Below, piece by piece: positions 20,179 to 36,884 of a stretch of DNA of 64,000 bases (position 1 is its first letter; each line of letters begins with the position of its first letter). A program made the translations under genes and the position numbers. The DNA comes from Deinococcus apachensis DSM 19763 (GTDB lineage Bacteria; Deinococcota; Deinococci; Deinococcales; Deinococcaceae): assembly GCF_000381345.1 (NCBI RefSeq), contig NZ_KB906398.1, positions 186,001 to 250,000 of the forward strand, read 5' to 3'. Below the pieces are notes generated by a model. The model saw only the letters and a program-made list of their open reading frames with translations, ran no database searches and was not told the DNA's origin.

Positions 20179-20688
20179 ATGACGTCAGGCGGCATGAGCA
20201 TGAGGATGACGGACCTGCAAGACCTCTATCTGGAAGGGCTCCAGTACATGTACTCCGCCGAGGAGCAACAGCTGGAGGCCCTATCACAGATGGCGGGGGC
20301 CGTCAGCAACTCCGGGCTGCGCCAGGGCTTCGAGCAGCACCGCGAGCAGACGGCGGGGCAGATCGGGCGATTGGAGCAGATTTTGGGCGACTTGGGCGCG
20401 CAGCCGGGCGGCAAGCCCTGCAAGGGGATGCAGGGCCTGATCGCCGAGGGGCAGGAGATTATCGAGAAGGGGAGCGAATCTGCCGTGCGCGACGCCAGCC
20501 TGCTCGCGGCGGCCCAGCGTGCCGAGCATTACGAAATCTCGGCCTACGGCACCCTGCGGACCTACGCGGAAATCCTGGGCCGCTCACAGGACATGGACCT
20601 CCTGCGGACGAGCGAGGACGAGGAAAAGGCCAACGACTTGAAGCTGACGGGTCTGGCGCGCTCCATCAACATGGAAGCGATGAGCTGA
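20179..20688 (+). CDS. DUF892 ferritin-like protein (YciE/YciF type)
   Basis: This 169-residue helical protein starts with DLYLEGLQYMYSAEEQQLEAL. GKPCKGMQGLIAEGQEII and AAQRAEHYEISAYGTL follow, the landmarks of the DUF892/YciF family. The family folds as a ferritin-like four-helix bundle and is linked to stress responses, but its reaction is unknown. The site AGGAGGGG stands before ATG 20179, so this gene has a conventional leader. A strong terminator follows. Confidence 0.88.
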   Translation: MTSGGMSMRMTDLQDLYLEGLQYMYSAEEQQLEALSQMAGAVSNSGLRQGFEQHREQTAGQIGRLEQILGDLGAQPGGKPCKGMQGLIAEGQEIIEKGSESAVRDASLLAAAQRAEHYEISAYGTLRTYAEILGRSQDMDLLRTSEDEEKANDLKLTGLARSINMEAMS

Positions 20689-20692
20689 GGCA

Positions 20693-20743
20693 GGCGAAGA
20701 GGAGGGGCCGTGAGCGAGTCACCCACGGCCCCTCCTCTTCGCC
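20693..20743. terminator. Bidirectional terminator between DUF892 gene and trpA
   Basis: GGCGAAGAGGAGGGGCCGTG and CACGGCCCCTCCTCTTCGCC form a perfect 20-bp stem around an 11-base loop. It separates two converging genes. Confidence 0.8.
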
Positions 20744-20747
20744 GTTC

Positions 20748-22822
<2,075 letters not shown>

Positions 22823-22829
22823 GATCCTC

Positions 22830-22835
22830 AGGGTA
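22830..22835 (-). promoter_or_regulatory. -10 element TACCCT of trpBA
   Basis: TACCCT lies seven bases before ATG 22822. Confidence 0.5.
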
Positions 22836-22862
22836 GAGCGCCAGCCTGAACGGCGGCTGGGT

Positions 22863-22879
22863 AAACTTAGACAAGCGGT

Positions 22880-22887
<8 letters not shown>
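22863..22887. promoter_or_regulatory. Perfect AT-rich palindrome upstream of trpB
   Basis: AAACTTAGAC and GTCTAAGTTT are perfect inverted arms separated by AAGCG. The palindrome covers the gluQRS stop codon and ends about 28 bases upstream of the trpB -10. It could be an operator for trpBA or the gluQRS terminator. Low stem GC and a tail of only three T argue slightly for the operator. Confidence 0.5.
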
Positions 22888-23797
<910 letters not shown>

Positions 23798-23804
23798 GCC
23801 GCCC

Positions 23805-23810
23805 AGGCTA
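23805..23810 (-). promoter_or_regulatory. -10 element TAGCCT of gluQRS
   Basis: TAGCCT lies seven bases before ATG 23797. Confidence 0.5.
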
Positions 23811-23828
23811 GCGCGGCATCATGACGCC

Positions 23829-24056
23829 GTGACCGACGACCGCCTGCCAACCCTCCTCCACTCCGAGCCGTACTGGACGGTGCTGGCGATGCGCGAGCAG
23901 GGCAGCCGCTTCTACCGGGCGCTCGGGGACGCGCTGGAAGCCGCCGACCTCACCAACCGCCGCCGCATTTACCTCACATGGACGGACGAACTCTGGGACT
24001 TCTACAAGCGCGGCCTCCGTTTGGAGGAGGCGGAGCGCGGCTCGGGCGAGGGCTGA
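23829..24056 (+). CDS. Small conserved-looking protein of unknown function
   Basis: This 75-residue frame starts at GTG 23829 and has a natural composition rich in aromatic and charged residues (SEPYWTVLAMREQG, YLTWTDELWDFYKRGL). It has no signal or membrane segment. The longer upstream reading is antisense to gluQRS and is rejected. It diverges from gluQRS across a 31-base gap. No family is recognised. Confidence 0.5.
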   Translation: MTDDRLPTLLHSEPYWTVLAMREQGSRFYRALGDALEAADLTNRRRIYLTWTDELWDFYKRGLRLEEAERGSGEG

Positions 24057-24145
24057 CCGATCGGGGCGAGGAACGCCTCGCGCGTCACCGCTCGCAGGGC
24101 GGCGAGGACTCCGGCCCGTTCGGTCCCGGCCCGAATCCGCTCGCT

Positions 24146-24259
24146 TTAGCTGAGCTTACGCGCCCGGTCCTCCGCCGCCCGACCCGGCACGGGCTGGCTG
24201 ATCACCCCCAGGAACAGTTGGACGAGCAGGGTCCAGAGCGCCCCCGGCATCGCTTTCAT
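24146..24259 (-). CDS. Possible small hydrophobic protein
   Basis: A 37-residue frame from ATG 24259 has one hydrophobic stretch (ALWTLLVQLFLGVISQPV) and a charged tail ending in RARKLS. It fills the gap between the small protein and the deacetylase gene. No clear -10 or ribosome site was found, and chance is not excluded. Confidence 0.22.
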   Translation of the reverse strand: MKAMPGALWTLLVQLFLGVISQPVPGRAAEDRARKLS

Positions 24260-24297
24260 GCTGCCGTTACGTGCGCCAGACCCAGCCGTTCCCGGCG

Positions 24298-24303
24298 TAC
24301 ACT
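24298..24303 (+). promoter_or_regulatory. -10 element TACACT of the PIG-L deacetylase gene
   Basis: TACACT lies seven bases before ATG 24311. Confidence 0.55.
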
Positions 24304-24310
24304 GCCGCGC

Positions 24311-25141
24311 ATGACTTCCCCGCAGCAGCCCACCCTCCTGGCCGTGTTCGCCCACCCCGACGACGAGGCGTTCGGCGTCGGCGGTACCCTGACGCACTAC
24401 GCGCGCAAGGGGGTGCGGGTGCTCCTGGCCTGTGCCACCCGCGGCGAGGCGGGCAAGATCACCGTGCCGGGCATGACGGTCGACGACCTGGGGCAGCAGC
24501 GCGAGCATGAATTGCGCGAGGCCTGCCGCGCCCTGGAGATTTCCGAGCCCATCTTCCTGGACTACCACGACTCCGGCCGTTTCGAGCGCACCCGCTACGA
24601 CGACCCCCTCGCGCTAATGAACGTGAACCCGCTCGCCGTGGAGGTGAAACTGCGCGCCCTGATCGCCGACGTTCAGCCGCAGGTCATGATCACCTTCGAC
24701 CCGCACGGCGCCTACGGGCATATCGACCACCTCCAGATTCACCGGGCGGCGGTGGCGGCCTTCTTCAGCACTGGGCACCTGCCGGGCGGCGGACCGCAGC
24801 GGCTGTACTACACGGCCCTGACCCACGAGGCCGCCGAGGGGATCTCGCGCATGGGCCAGAACCTCGACCCCCTGGTGTATGGGGTGAGCGAGGGGACCGT
24901 CGCGGTCCGCATGAACGTCGCCGCCTACGCGGAGAACAAGAGGGCGGCGCTCCGGGCCCACGGCACCCAGACGGGCGAGCAGAGCCTGCTGGGCCGCATG
25001 ACCCCGGAGGAGCGCGAGGCGATGGAGAGCCGCCTGCTGGGCACGGAGAACTTCAGCATCGGCGGCACGCGTACGGCCCTGGCGAGCTATCCCCTGCGCG
25101 GCCTCTTCGACGGGGTGCCGGGGTTCGAGGAACTGGACTGA
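24311..25141 (+). CDS. PIG-L/LmbE family N-deacetylase, probable bacillithiol BshB
   Basis: This 276-residue cytoplasmic zinc deacetylase has the signature FAHPDDEAFGVGG and the third ligand His in GAYGHIDHLQIH. The family removes acetyl groups from GlcNAc conjugates. Deinococcus makes bacillithiol, whose second step (GlcNAc-malate deacetylation) uses such an enzyme, so BshB is a reasonable guess. Mca-type conjugate amidases share the fold and cannot be excluded. No other bsh gene is adjacent. Confidence 0.82.
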   Translation: MTSPQQPTLLAVFAHPDDEAFGVGGTLTHYARKGVRVLLACATRGEAGKITVPGMTVDDLGQQREHELREACRALEISEPIFLDYHDSGRFERTRYDDPLALMNVNPLAVEVKLRALIADVQPQVMITFDPHGAYGHIDHLQIHRAAVAAFFSTGHLPGGGPQRLYYTALTHEAAEGISRMGQNLDPLVYGVSEGTVAVRMNVAAYAENKRAALRAHGTQTGEQSLLGRMTPEEREAMESRLLGTENFSIGGTRTALASYPLRGLFDGVPGFEELD

Positions 25142-25165
25142 GGGAAAAGCTCTGCCGCACGCTGT

Positions 25166-25171
25166 TAAACT
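25166..25171 (+). promoter_or_regulatory. -10 element TAAACT of the Kir channel gene
   Basis: TAAACT lies seven bases before ATG 25179. Confidence 0.5.
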
Positions 25172-25178
25172 TCTCCTC

Positions 25179-26150
25179 ATGACGGCTCCTTCTCCCGGCA
25201 GCGAGCAGGCCCAGGGGCCGGTCGAACCGCTGGGGAATGACCTGGGGCTGGGGCGGGTGGTGTCGCAGGAGAGCCACCAGCGGGTGGTGAACCGGGACGG
25301 GAGCTTCAACCTCCAGCGCAGCGGGCTGGGGTTCTGGCACTCGCTGAACCTGTACTACGACCTGATCGGCATCTCGTGGCCGGTGTTCGTCACGTTGCTG
25401 GGCGTGGCGTACCTGCTGCTCAACGCCGCCTTCGCCCTGGCCTACCTGGCGGCGGGGCCGGGCGCCCTGTCCGATATGCCCACCGACCCTGCCGGGCGCT
25501 TCTGGGCCTGCTTTTTCTTCAGCGTGCAGACCTTCGGCACCATCGGTTTCGGGCACGTATATCCCAAAAGCTTCGCGGCGGACGTGATCGTCACGCTGGA
25601 GGCATTCGTCGGGCTGCTGGGGGTGGCGCTGGCGACAGGCATGATCTTCGCCCGCTTCTCCCGGCCCAAGCCCCGGGTGCTGTTCAGCGAGTGCGCGGTC
25701 GTCGCGCCGTACCGGGGCGGCTGGGGGTTGATGTTCCGGCTCGTCAACGGCCAGCGCACCCAGCTCATCGAGCTGGAGGCGGAGGTCACGCTGGCCTACT
25801 TCCGGGACGTGAAGGGGCGGCCGGTGCGCCAGTTCACCCGATTGAAGCTGGAGCGCGACAACGTGGCCTTTTTTCCCCTGGCCTGGACGGTGGTCCACCC
25901 CATCACCCAGGACAGCCCCCTGTGGCAGGTCACCCCCGAGCGGATGCGGGCCGCCGAGAGCGAGGTGATGGTCAACATCCGGGGACTGGACGACGTGGTG
26001 TACGGCACCGTGCGGGCGCGGACGAGCTACCAGGTGGACGATATCCGCTGGCACGCCCGCTTCACCGACATGTTCGTGCGGCGGCCGGGCCGCCCGGTCA
26101 CGGTCGATGTCCGGCGCCTGAGCCAGATCGAGCCTGTACCCTCTACCTGA
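25179..26150 (+). CDS. Inward-rectifier type K+ channel (KirBac)
   Basis: This 323-residue protein has a slide helix region with DLIGISWPVF, membrane helix 1 at about residues 67-92, and a pore loop with filter TIGFG at 121-125. Membrane helix 2 follows at about 133-158. A C-terminal immunoglobulin-like cytoplasmic domain begins at RPKPRVLFSECAVVAPY, as in KirBac1.1 and KirBac3.1. Phe replaces the usual Tyr in the filter; Kir channels tolerate this. The tetramer should conduct K+ across the inner membrane. Confidence 0.9.
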   Translation: MTAPSPGSEQAQGPVEPLGNDLGLGRVVSQESHQRVVNRDGSFNLQRSGLGFWHSLNLYYDLIGISWPVFVTLLGVAYLLLNAAFALAYLAAGPGALSDMPTDPAGRFWACFFFSVQTFGTIGFGHVYPKSFAADVIVTLEAFVGLLGVALATGMIFARFSRPKPRVLFSECAVVAPYRGGWGLMFRLVNGQRTQLIELEAEVTLAYFRDVKGRPVRQFTRLKLERDNVAFFPLAWTVVHPITQDSPLWQVTPERMRAAESEVMVNIRGLDDVVYGTVRARTSYQVDDIRWHARFTDMFVRRPGRPVTVDVRRLSQIEPVPST

Positions 26151-26207
26151 GCCCTTCGGCCTGGGCGATGCACGGGAGGCTCCAAAAGAAAAGCTGTTTG
26201 AGACGAC

Positions 26208-26271
26208 AAAAAAGCTCCTCCCCCTGGAGGGGGGAGGTTGGGACTCGCAGAGCTGCTTGCAGAGGGGGTGA
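26208..26271 (+). repeat. Dispersed repeat, copy 3
   Basis: A 32-base core, read on the minus strand from CACCCCCTCTGCAAGCAGCT to GAGTCCCA, matches copy 2 at 4770-4832 base for base. A G-rich/C-rich hairpin and a run of six T on the minus strand follow, as in copy 2. It lies between the Kir channel and the roadblock genes. Confidence 0.65.
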
Positions 26272-26364
26272 ACGGGCCGGGCGTCAGAGGCCAATCGGGA
26301 GCCGATTCAGGGCCCATCCGCAGGATAAGCGGGCGCTCGCCACCACGGCCCTCCGAACTGCGCG

Positions 26365-26660
26365 TTAGCTGAGCAGCCGCCTCACGGCGAAGCGAATGCG
26401 GCCCAGGCTCGCCACGTCGTCGAAGGCGGTGAGCAGCACCTGGTCGCCGTGGGGAGTGAGCAGAATCGGACCGTCCCCCACGTCGAGCAGCAGGTCCTGC
26501 CATCCGCTCTGGCCGAGCGCGGCCTGGAGGCTCCCGATCACAGCGCGCCCCGCCTGCACCACGCTGATATCCGAGCCGCCCCCGGCACTCGACACGATGC
26601 CGCCCTGCGCGTCGATCAGGGCGACGTGGCGGATGCCGCGCACCTCCAGCAGTTGCACGA

Positions 26661-26664
<4 letters not shown>
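26365..26664 (-). CDS. Roadblock/LC7 domain protein C of the triplet
   Basis: This 99-residue single-domain protein starts MIVQLLEVRGIRHVALIDAQ and ends GRIRFAVRRLLS, the alpha-beta pattern of roadblock/LC7. Such proteins dimerise and often regulate Ras-like GTPases such as MglA. Its ATG overlaps the stop of the gene before it (ATGA), so the three small genes are translationally coupled. A 12-base tail separates it from the dispersed repeat region. Confidence 0.75.
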
Positions 26665-27349
<685 letters not shown>

Positions 27350-27357
27350 CAGCGCCG

Positions 27358-27363
27358 ATGATA
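27358..27363 (-). promoter_or_regulatory. -10 element TATCAT of the roadblock triplet
   Basis: TATCAT lies eight bases before ATG 27349. Confidence 0.45.
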
Positions 27364-27424
27364 GGCGGCGGGGTCACGCAAAACTCTCACAGAAGGGAGG
27401 AGCCCTTCCCCGCGGGCAACAGGG

Positions 27425-27451
27425 CGCCCCTTCCCATGCCCGGGGAGGGGC
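27425..27451 (-). terminator. Possible terminator after panD
   Basis: CGCCCCTTCCC and GGGAGGGGCG can pair with one mismatch region. No T tract follows, so the call is weak. Confidence 0.3.
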
Positions 27452-27468
27452 GGAATATGGTCGAGCCC

Positions 27469-27819
27469 TCAGGCCGGTTGCAGGTCCAGCACCCGGTTTC
27501 CCGCGTCCACCAGCACCACGCGCGGCTCCAGGGTGCGGGCCTCCTCCTCGGTGAAGTGGCCGTAGGCGGCGATGATCACCAGGTCGCCCGGCTGCACGAG
27601 GTGGGCCGCCGCCCCGTTGATGCCGATGACGCCGCTGCCGCGCGGTCCCCTCAGCGCATAGGTGCTCAACCGGTTGCCATTGGTGATGTTGTAGATGTCC
27701 ACCCGCTCGTGGGGCAGGATGTCCGCCGCGTCCAGCAGGTCCTGGTCGATGGTGACGCTCCCGACGTAATCGAGGTCCGCCTGCGTGACGGTCGCGCGGT
27801 GGATCTTGGCCCTGAACAT
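27469..27819 (-). CDS. panD: Aspartate 1-decarboxylase proenzyme
   Basis: This 116-residue pyruvoyl enzyme makes beta-alanine for pantothenate. It self-cleaves between Gly20 and Ser21 in YVGSVTID, and Ser21 becomes the pyruvoyl group. STYAL (catalytic Tyr), [11 protein letters not shown] and [10 protein letters not shown] are conserved. Here the -10 TACAAT lies 20 bases upstream of ATG 27819, so the mRNA has a short leader, unlike most neighbours. The C-terminus ends RVLDLQPA. Confidence 0.95.
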   Translation of the reverse strand: MFRAKIHRATVTQADLDYVGSVTIDQDLLDAADILPHERVDIYNITNGNRLSTYALRGPRGSGVIGINGAAAHLVQPGDLVIIAAYGHFTEEEARTLEPRVVLVDAGNRVLDLQPA

Positions 27820-27839
27820 GATGCGTTCCACAGCGGGGC

Positions 27840-27845
27840 ATTGTA
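27840..27845 (-). promoter_or_regulatory. -10 element TACAAT of panD
   Basis: TACAAT lies 20 bases before ATG 27819. Confidence 0.45.
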
Positions 27846-27860
27846 CTCGGGAGAAAGACG

Positions 27861-29411
27861 CTACCCCTCCGGCAGCGTCCCGTCCACGAACACCGTCTTC
27901 TGGTCGGTGTAATGCACCTGGCCAGCGGGGGCGCCCCGGGGCCGCCACACGTGCTTGACGCGGGTGTAGTCCACCGGCACGTTGCTGCTCCCGCGGGCCC
28001 GGGAGTGGGCCGCCGCCAGCCGCGCGGCGTACAGGATGTCCGGCAGGGCCAGGTCGCGCCCCCCCGAGCGGACGAGCACGTGGCTGCCGGGGTAGCCCTG
28101 CGCGTGGAACCAGTAGTCCAGGCTGCGCCCGACGCGGTGGGTCAGGGTCGCGTTCTCCTTGTTGTTGCGGCCCACCAGCACCTCGAAGCCGCCCGGGGTG
28201 GTGAAGCGCGTCCCGTACGGGCTCTTCTCGGGCCGCTCGGCCTGGAGGGTCTCCGAGAGGGCTTCGAGGTCTTCCAGGCTCGCAGCGTCGAGCTGGGCCA
28301 GGCGTTCCTGGGCCTCGGCCAGCTCGGCGCGCAGGGCGGGTTCGCGTTCGGCCAGCCGCTCGTACACCTCCTCGCGGCGGCGGGCGCGGGTGTAGCGTTT
28401 CTCCGCGTTCTGCACGGCCGAAAGCTGCGGGTCGAGGCTGACCGGGACCTCCCCGCTACCGTCGAAGGCGGGCAGGAGGACGGAGGCGGTGCCGGGCTGG
28501 GCCGTGTGCGCGTAGGCCATCAGGAGGTCGGCCTCCGTGCGGTCCTGGGCGGCGGCGTCCAGCCCGGCCTCGGCACGGGCCACATCGGCAAGCTGGTTGG
28601 TGACGAGGGTCAGGCGTTTTTCCAGCGGCTCGCGCAGCGCCTTGCGAAGCTGCGCGGCCTTTTCCGCCCGGGCCGCCTCGCGCGCCCCCTCCTGCATCAC
28701 GCCCTCGGAGACGGTGGGGTCGTCGACCAGAGAGCGCAGCGCGGCGAACGCCTGCGGCCAACGGTCGCCTGGTGCCTCGTTCGCGGCCACCCCTGCCCGG
28801 CGCGCGAGTTCCGCTCCCAGCAGCAGCCCGATCCCGTCCACCCGCTCGCGCCACTTGCCGATGGGGAGGACGGCGAGGGTTCGGGCTTCCTCCTCGGTCA
28901 TGCTGCGTGGGTCGAGTTTCTCGTAGGGTGGCGGCGGGGTGTACACACCCCCCGTCCGAACGGTGCGGAAGCGGTTGCGGCTCCCCGTAATCTCGCGGGC
29001 GGCCTGGAGGATGCGGCCCTCGAACCCCCCCCCCGCCTCCAGCACCAGGAGGTTGGCGTTGCGGCCCGTCACCTCAAAGAGGAGTCGCGTGGGCGGTTGA
29101 TCCACGAAGCCCGTCTCGCCCCCGAAGTGCAGCGCGAAGACCCGGTCAAGCTTGAGTTGCTCGGCCTTCACGAGGTCGCCGCGCACCCGGTTCGCCAGGT
29201 AACGCTGGAAGGGGTTATGCGGCTCGCCCCGCAGCCGCTCGCGCGACACGAACACCACGGGCTGCGGTGGGCGGTACGACAGAACGAGGTTGCCCACCCC
29301 TTCGAGCAGCAGGGCGGCGGTCGTCTCGTCGGGAAAGGCCCAGCCCAGGGTGCGGGCGGGCAGGTGCCCCGAGAGGTCCCGCAGCACCCGCGCGAGCATC
29401 AGCCCTTCCAT
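27861..29411 (-). CDS. NFACT family protein, Rqc2/RqcH homologue
   Basis: This 516-residue protein begins [13 protein letters not shown], the usual start of the NFACT-N domain. A coiled-coil middle follows ([20 protein letters not shown]). The NFACT-R domain contains [29 protein letters not shown] and [17 protein letters not shown]. In bacteria RqcH binds stalled 50S subunits and adds alanine tails for degradation; older names call it fibronectin-binding protein. The start at 29411 has AAGGA six bases upstream and matches family starts; the longer reading does not. Confidence 0.92.
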   Translation of the reverse strand: MEGLMLARVLRDLSGHLPARTLGWAFPDETTAALLLEGVGNLVLSYRPPQPVVFVSRERLRGEPHNPFQRYLANRVRGDLVKAEQLKLDRVFALHFGGETGFVDQPPTRLLFEVTGRNANLLVLEAGGGFEGRILQAAREITGSRNRFRTVRTGGVYTPPPPYEKLDPRSMTEEEARTLAVLPIGKWRERVDGIGLLLGAELARRAGVAANEAPGDRWPQAFAALRSLVDDPTVSEGVMQEGAREAARAEKAAQLRKALREPLEKRLTLVTNQLADVARAEAGLDAAAQDRTEADLLMAYAHTAQPGTASVLLPAFDGSGEVPVSLDPQLSAVQNAEKRYTRARRREEVYERLAEREPALRAELAEAQERLAQLDAASLEDLEALSETLQAERPEKSPYGTRFTTPGGFEVLVGRNNKENATLTHRVGRSLDYWFHAQGYPGSHVLVRSGGRDLALPDILYAARLAAAHSRARGSSNVPVDYTRVKHVWRPRGAPAGQVHYTDQKTVFVDGTLPEG

Positions 29412-29550
29412 GGGTGGTCCTTGTGGGGGGAGCATCGGCGGTTCACCGAGGCATGGTAGCGGGTTGTGGCTGTTCAGAAACCGCGCCTCGCACCACCCCC
29501 ACCGGCTGTCCAGCCAAAAGTGGGGCGCGTTCCCCATCCCCAGAAAGCAG

Positions 29551-29578
29551 AGAGGCAGGCCCCGAAAGGCCCACCTCT
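29551..29578 (-). terminator. Terminator after bamA
   Basis: AGAGGCAGGCC and GGCCCACCTCT form a stem around CCGAAA. A pyrimidine-rich tail follows on either side. Confidence 0.5.
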
Positions 29579-29594
29579 CCCCTTTTGCCCTGAC

Positions 29595-32144
<2,550 letters not shown>

Positions 32145-32351
32145 GCGTCTCCTAGTGTGGCACAGAGCTGGGGACTCCCGTTGGAAAACACCAGCTCCGA
32201 ATGCTGCCCATAACCTTTCTCGTTTCCGCCCTGAGAAGAGTGAAGGAAACTTGACGGAGTCTCCACCTGAAGGGCTCACCTGCCCTGGCTACCTCTTTCA
32301 AAGTTGGGGTGCCACAATGCGCGGCGTGAGACGCAGAGGGAGGAGGGGGCC

Positions 32352-32996
32352 TTGAGTCTGCCGGAGGTTCTGGCGGGCATCCGCGCCGCTGAAACGGAGG
32401 CGGGCCGCCCCCCGGGCAGCGTGCGCCTGGTCGCCGTGACGAAGGGGCAGGACCTGGAGGCGATCCGCACCCACGTGCTGGCCCACGCGGGCCTCCAGCC
32501 GGGCGGCTTTCCGCTGGGCGAGGGGCGGGCGCAGGAGTTGCGGGACAAGGCGGCGCAGATGCCGGAGGTGGAGTGGCATTACATCGGGCCGCTGCAACTG
32601 AACAAGGTCAAGTACATGCGGCCGGTCTCGCTGATCCACGCGCTGGAGGACGTGCGGCAGGCCGAGGCGCTGGCCCGCGCGGCGGAGGGGTGGGGCCGCG
32701 CCCCGGACGTGCTGCTGCAACGGCACAACGGGGAGGCGCAGAAGCACGGCATTCACCCGGATGAGCTTTCCGCCGTCTACGCTGGGGTGGTGCAGACCGG
32801 ACTGAACGTGCGGGGCCTGATGGTGATGGCCCCCGAGGGGGACGAGGCGGCGGCCCGGCGGGTGTTCGCGGACACCGCCGCCCAGGCCCACGACCTCGGC
32901 CTCCCGGAACTCAGCATGGGCATGAGCGGCGACTACGCGGATGCCGTGCGCGCGGGCGCGACCCTGGTGCGCGTCGGAAGGAGTCTTTTTCTATGA
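32352..32996 (+). CDS. PLP homeostasis protein (YggS/PROSC family)
   Basis: This 214-residue single-domain PLP-binding barrel has the lysine in LVAVTKGQ, and ends with the family tail [20 protein letters not shown] and VRVGRSLF. It buffers free pyridoxal phosphate. The start is TTG 32352, preceded by GGAGGAGGGGG; no ATG fits and the longer reading has no homology. The usual FGENR segment reads [10 protein letters not shown] here. It overlaps divIVA by four bases (ATGA), the gene order also seen in Gram-positive bacteria. Confidence 0.88.
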   Translation: MSLPEVLAGIRAAETEAGRPPGSVRLVAVTKGQDLEAIRTHVLAHAGLQPGGFPLGEGRAQELRDKAAQMPEVEWHYIGPLQLNKVKYMRPVSLIHALEDVRQAEALARAAEGWGRAPDVLLQRHNGEAQKHGIHPDELSAVYAGVVQTGLNVRGLMVMAPEGDEAAARRVFADTAAQAHDLGLPELSMGMSGDYADAVRAGATLVRVGRSLFL

Positions 32997-33775
32997 ACCA
33001 GCTTTCCAGTGAACTTCTGAGCAGCGAACCCCTCACGCCCCTGGACATCAGCCACCGCACCTTTCCCAGAAGGCCGGGTGGGTACGACCGCGCCGCGGTC
33101 CGCATCTTCCTGGGTCAGGTGGCGAACGAGGTCGAGGCCCTGCTGCACGAGCGCCAGGCCCTGCGCGGCCGGGTCGAGGAACTGGAGCGCGAACTCGACG
33201 AGCGGCGCCAGGCGGAGGACGAGATTCGCCGCGCCGTCGTGGCCGCCGAGCGCATCGGGCACGACCTGCGCGAGAACGCCACCCGCCAGTGCGAGCTGAT
33301 GATCGAGCAGGCGCAGACTCAGCGCGAGGCCATCGACCGCGACTCGGCCGCACGCCTCGCCGAGCTGGAGGCTGGCCACCAGGCCCGCATGGCGGAGGTG
33401 GAGGCGGCCTTCCGGGGCCGCTTCGCCGACCTGGAGCGTGAGCACCACACCCTCACCCTGGAGCGCGACCGGGCGCACGCCGAGCGCACCGTGTACCTGG
33501 AGCGGGCCTTCAACGAGCGGTACGCCGAACTCACCGCCCGCCTCAGCGCGGTCCGCACGGAATACACGCAGTTCGTGGGCCAGTACCGGGCGCTCATCCA
33601 GTCCTTCGCCGAACTCAGCGCCCGCCACCTGCCCGCCGCCGAGGACCTCTCGCTGCCCGCCTCGCCGCTGCCCGGGTCCCCAGCGGTCCTCACCCTCGAC
33701 GAGCCGGGGAACGAGGAGGGGCAAGCGGGGCCGTCCCGCGACCTTGCCCGGCTGGAGGAGCAGCAGTTCGTGTGA
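32993..33775 (+). CDS. DivIVA domain protein
   Basis: This 260-residue protein has the DivIVA N-terminal signature: [20 protein letters not shown], then [17 protein letters not shown] coiled coil extends from about residue 50 to 190, rich in Glu, Arg and Ala. The tail is Pro/Ser-rich and acidic. It should bind curved membrane at poles or septum and organise division. The strict coupling to yggS fits its usual context next to division genes. Confidence 0.88.
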   Translation: MNQLSSELLSSEPLTPLDISHRTFPRRPGGYDRAAVRIFLGQVANEVEALLHERQALRGRVEELERELDERRQAEDEIRRAVVAAERIGHDLRENATRQCELMIEQAQTQREAIDRDSAARLAELEAGHQARMAEVEAAFRGRFADLEREHHTLTLERDRAHAERTVYLERAFNERYAELTARLSAVRTEYTQFVGQYRALIQSFAELSARHLPAAEDLSLPASPLPGSPAVLTLDEPGNEEGQAGPSRDLARLEEQQFV

Positions 33776-33783
33776 ACCGGGGC

Positions 33784-34851
33784 TCAGCGGACCCGGCTGG
33801 TCGGCTCGCTGAGCCCCAGCTCCTCTTCCAGGGAGAGGGAGGGGCCAGGCACCTCGGCTGAACTGACCTCCACGTCCGACCAGGTGAAGCCGCCCTGCTC
33901 GGTCATGGCGCGCAGGACGCGGCGGCGCTCGCCCAGGTCCAGGAAGCGCCCACGCACCTCGGCGTCGGGGTGCAGCGGCAGCCCCGCGTCGCGCAGCGGG
34001 GTGAGGTCGGGGAGTGGCGGCGGGTCCACGCGCAACCGGGGGTGCACCTGGCGGTAGCTGCCCAGCAGGCTGGAGATCGAGTCGCGCACCAGCCGCAGCC
34101 CCCGGGGGGGCGTCACGTCGAGCGCGTGCTCGATCAGGCTCAGCGCCTCGTCGAGGGCGGGGAGGGCGAGTTCGAGGGACTCGTCGGCACGGCGGTCGTG
34201 AAAACGGTGCAGGGCGGGGCTGTTCTTGAACTGGGCGTCGAGGGTGTTCAGGGTGGTCGCCACGTCCCCCACCAGCCCCTGGAGGCCGCCCGGGTGGTCG
34301 TGCCACGCCCGGATCACCAGGTCCTGCGCGTTGCCCCCCAGCCGGTGCAGCCACAGGGCGAGGGTGCGCCGCTCGCCCTGCGCCTGGGCGACCGGCACGA
34401 CGAACGAGATGGCGAAGGTGATCAGGAAAAAGCCGTTGAGCGCCGCCAGGTCTGTCAGCAGCCGCCAACCGTTGCCCAGCGGCTTGAGGTCACCCAGGCC
34501 CAGCGTCGCCAGGGTGTAGCCCACGAAGTACAGCACGTCCCAGAGATCGGCGGGCGTCTCGGTCGTGGTGCCGACGAGCGCCCCCTTTCCCGACCAGAAC
34601 ACCAGGGTCCAGCCCAGCCACGTCAGCAGGGTCCAGACCCCGATGGTGCCCACCACCAGGACGCCGCCTGACCAGGCCAGCAGGCCCCGGCGGCCCGTCC
34701 ACCGTGCCAGCCCGCTGATCGCCTTGTACAGCGGGCGCTGAACGAGCCGCAGGATGCGGCCCTCACCAGTCTGCATGGAGCTCGCCAGCAGGTCCAGCAG
34801 CACGGCCAGAATCAGGGCGCCTCCGGGCAGCCACAGCAGCGAGCGCAGCAT
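33784..34851 (-). CDS. Two-TM potassium channel family protein
   Basis: This 355-residue protein has hydrophobic helices at about residues 5-25, 60-85 and 133-156. The pore loop YTLATLGLGDLKPLG has filter TLGLGD at 116-121. About 200 cytoplasmic residues of mostly helical sequence follow, with no recognised RCK or CNBD domain. Leu in place of Tyr in the filter is known from some bacterial Ion_trans_2 channels. It converges with divIVA across 8 bases and diverges from the P450 gene. Confidence 0.72.
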   Translation of the reverse strand: MLRSLLWLPGGALILAVLLDLLASSMQTGEGRILRLVQRPLYKAISGLARWTGRRGLLAWSGGVLVVGTIGVWTLLTWLGWTLVFWSGKGALVGTTTETPADLWDVLYFVGYTLATLGLGDLKPLGNGWRLLTDLAALNGFFLITFAISFVVPVAQAQGERRTLALWLHRLGGNAQDLVIRAWHDHPGGLQGLVGDVATTLNTLDAQFKNSPALHRFHDRRADESLELALPALDEALSLIEHALDVTPPRGLRLVRDSISSLLGSYRQVHPRLRVDPPPLPDLTPLRDAGLPLHPDAEVRGRFLDLGERRRVLRAMTEQGGFTWSDVEVSSAEVPGPSLSLEEELGLSEPTSRVR

Positions 34852-34929
34852 CGCCGGGCATTCTGGCAGAGCCCCGCCGCCAGACCGTACGTTTGCCCCA
34901 AAGTTTTCGAGGTTCAAGGACGAGTGCCG

Positions 34930-34935
34930 TAGCCT
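34930..34935 (+). promoter_or_regulatory. -10 element TAGCCT of the P450 gene
   Basis: TAGCCT lies six bases before ATG 34942. Confidence 0.5.
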
Positions 34936-34941
34936 GTGCCC

Positions 34942-36176
<1,235 letters not shown>

Positions 36177-36180
<4 letters not shown>

Positions 36181-36802
36181 GGCCGCAGGAGATTGCGGGC
36201 GCGTGGGCCGTGGGGGAGGTGCGGGCTGTTTGGCCCCTGAGCGGCGGGAGCATCAACGGCGCCTTCCGGATGGTCACCGGGGCGGGCGAGTTCCACCTGC
36301 GGGTGTACCGCAGCCCGGGCCGCGCGAGGGTGGAGCGGGAACATGCGGCGATTGGGGTGGCGGTCCGGGCGGGTGTTCCCACGCCCGCACCCCTTCCCCC
36401 GCACACGGAGCGCATCGAGGCGGCCATCCTCGCCCTTCCGTCCCCGGACGAGGTGGACGGCTGGGCGCTGACCCGGACGCGGCAGCGGCTGGCCTATCTA
36501 CACGCTTGCCCCCTGACCGGCCACTCCCCGGCTTTCCCACGTCGTTTCCTGCACGGCGACTACCACGAGGGCAACGTGTTCTTCCGGGGCTTGCGGCCCG
36601 CCGCCCTGATCGACTGGGAGCAGACCCGCCTCGCCCCCCGGGCGTGGGAGACGGCGCAGCCTTTTACGCGCTCGCGCAGGAGCGCAACGTCTGGACGTAC
36701 GAGAGCGTGTACGTGGACGGCAATCCCGGCCCGCGCGGGTTCATCGGCCCGCCATCCTACGTACCGTTTCAAGAGCGGTGGGCGGCGAGCGGCCTGCGGT
36801 GA
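36177..36802 (+). pseudogene. Phosphotransferase (APH family), frameshifted and shortened
   Basis: The frame begins at GTG 36177, coupled to the P450 stop. It shows a kinase-like N-lobe (GGSINGAFRMVTGAGEFHLR), the catalytic loop RFLHGDYHEGNVFF and the metal Asp in LIDWEQ. After PRAWETA at about 36656 the frame is lost. The natural continuation AFYALAQERNVWTYESVY is in another frame and ends at 36802. One missing base near GCGCAGCC restores it. The restored product is only about 208 residues, some 60 short between N-lobe and HGD loop, so a deletion may also have occurred. Confidence 0.65.
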
Positions 36803-36872
36803 CGGCCAGCTCCTCCGCGCCAAACGTTCCAAACGTTCCGCATCAGGAAGGCCCAGCAGCCACGGGGACGGA

Positions 36873-36878
36873 TAGACT
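36873..36878 (+). promoter_or_regulatory. -10 element TAGACT of the voltage-gated channel gene
   Basis: TAGACT lies six bases before ATG 36885. Confidence 0.5.
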
Positions 36879-36884
36879 CCCGGC

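Noticed and set aside
33776..33783. Terminator between divIVA and the two-TM channel
   Set aside because: Only eight bases separate the stops and no stem is visible.
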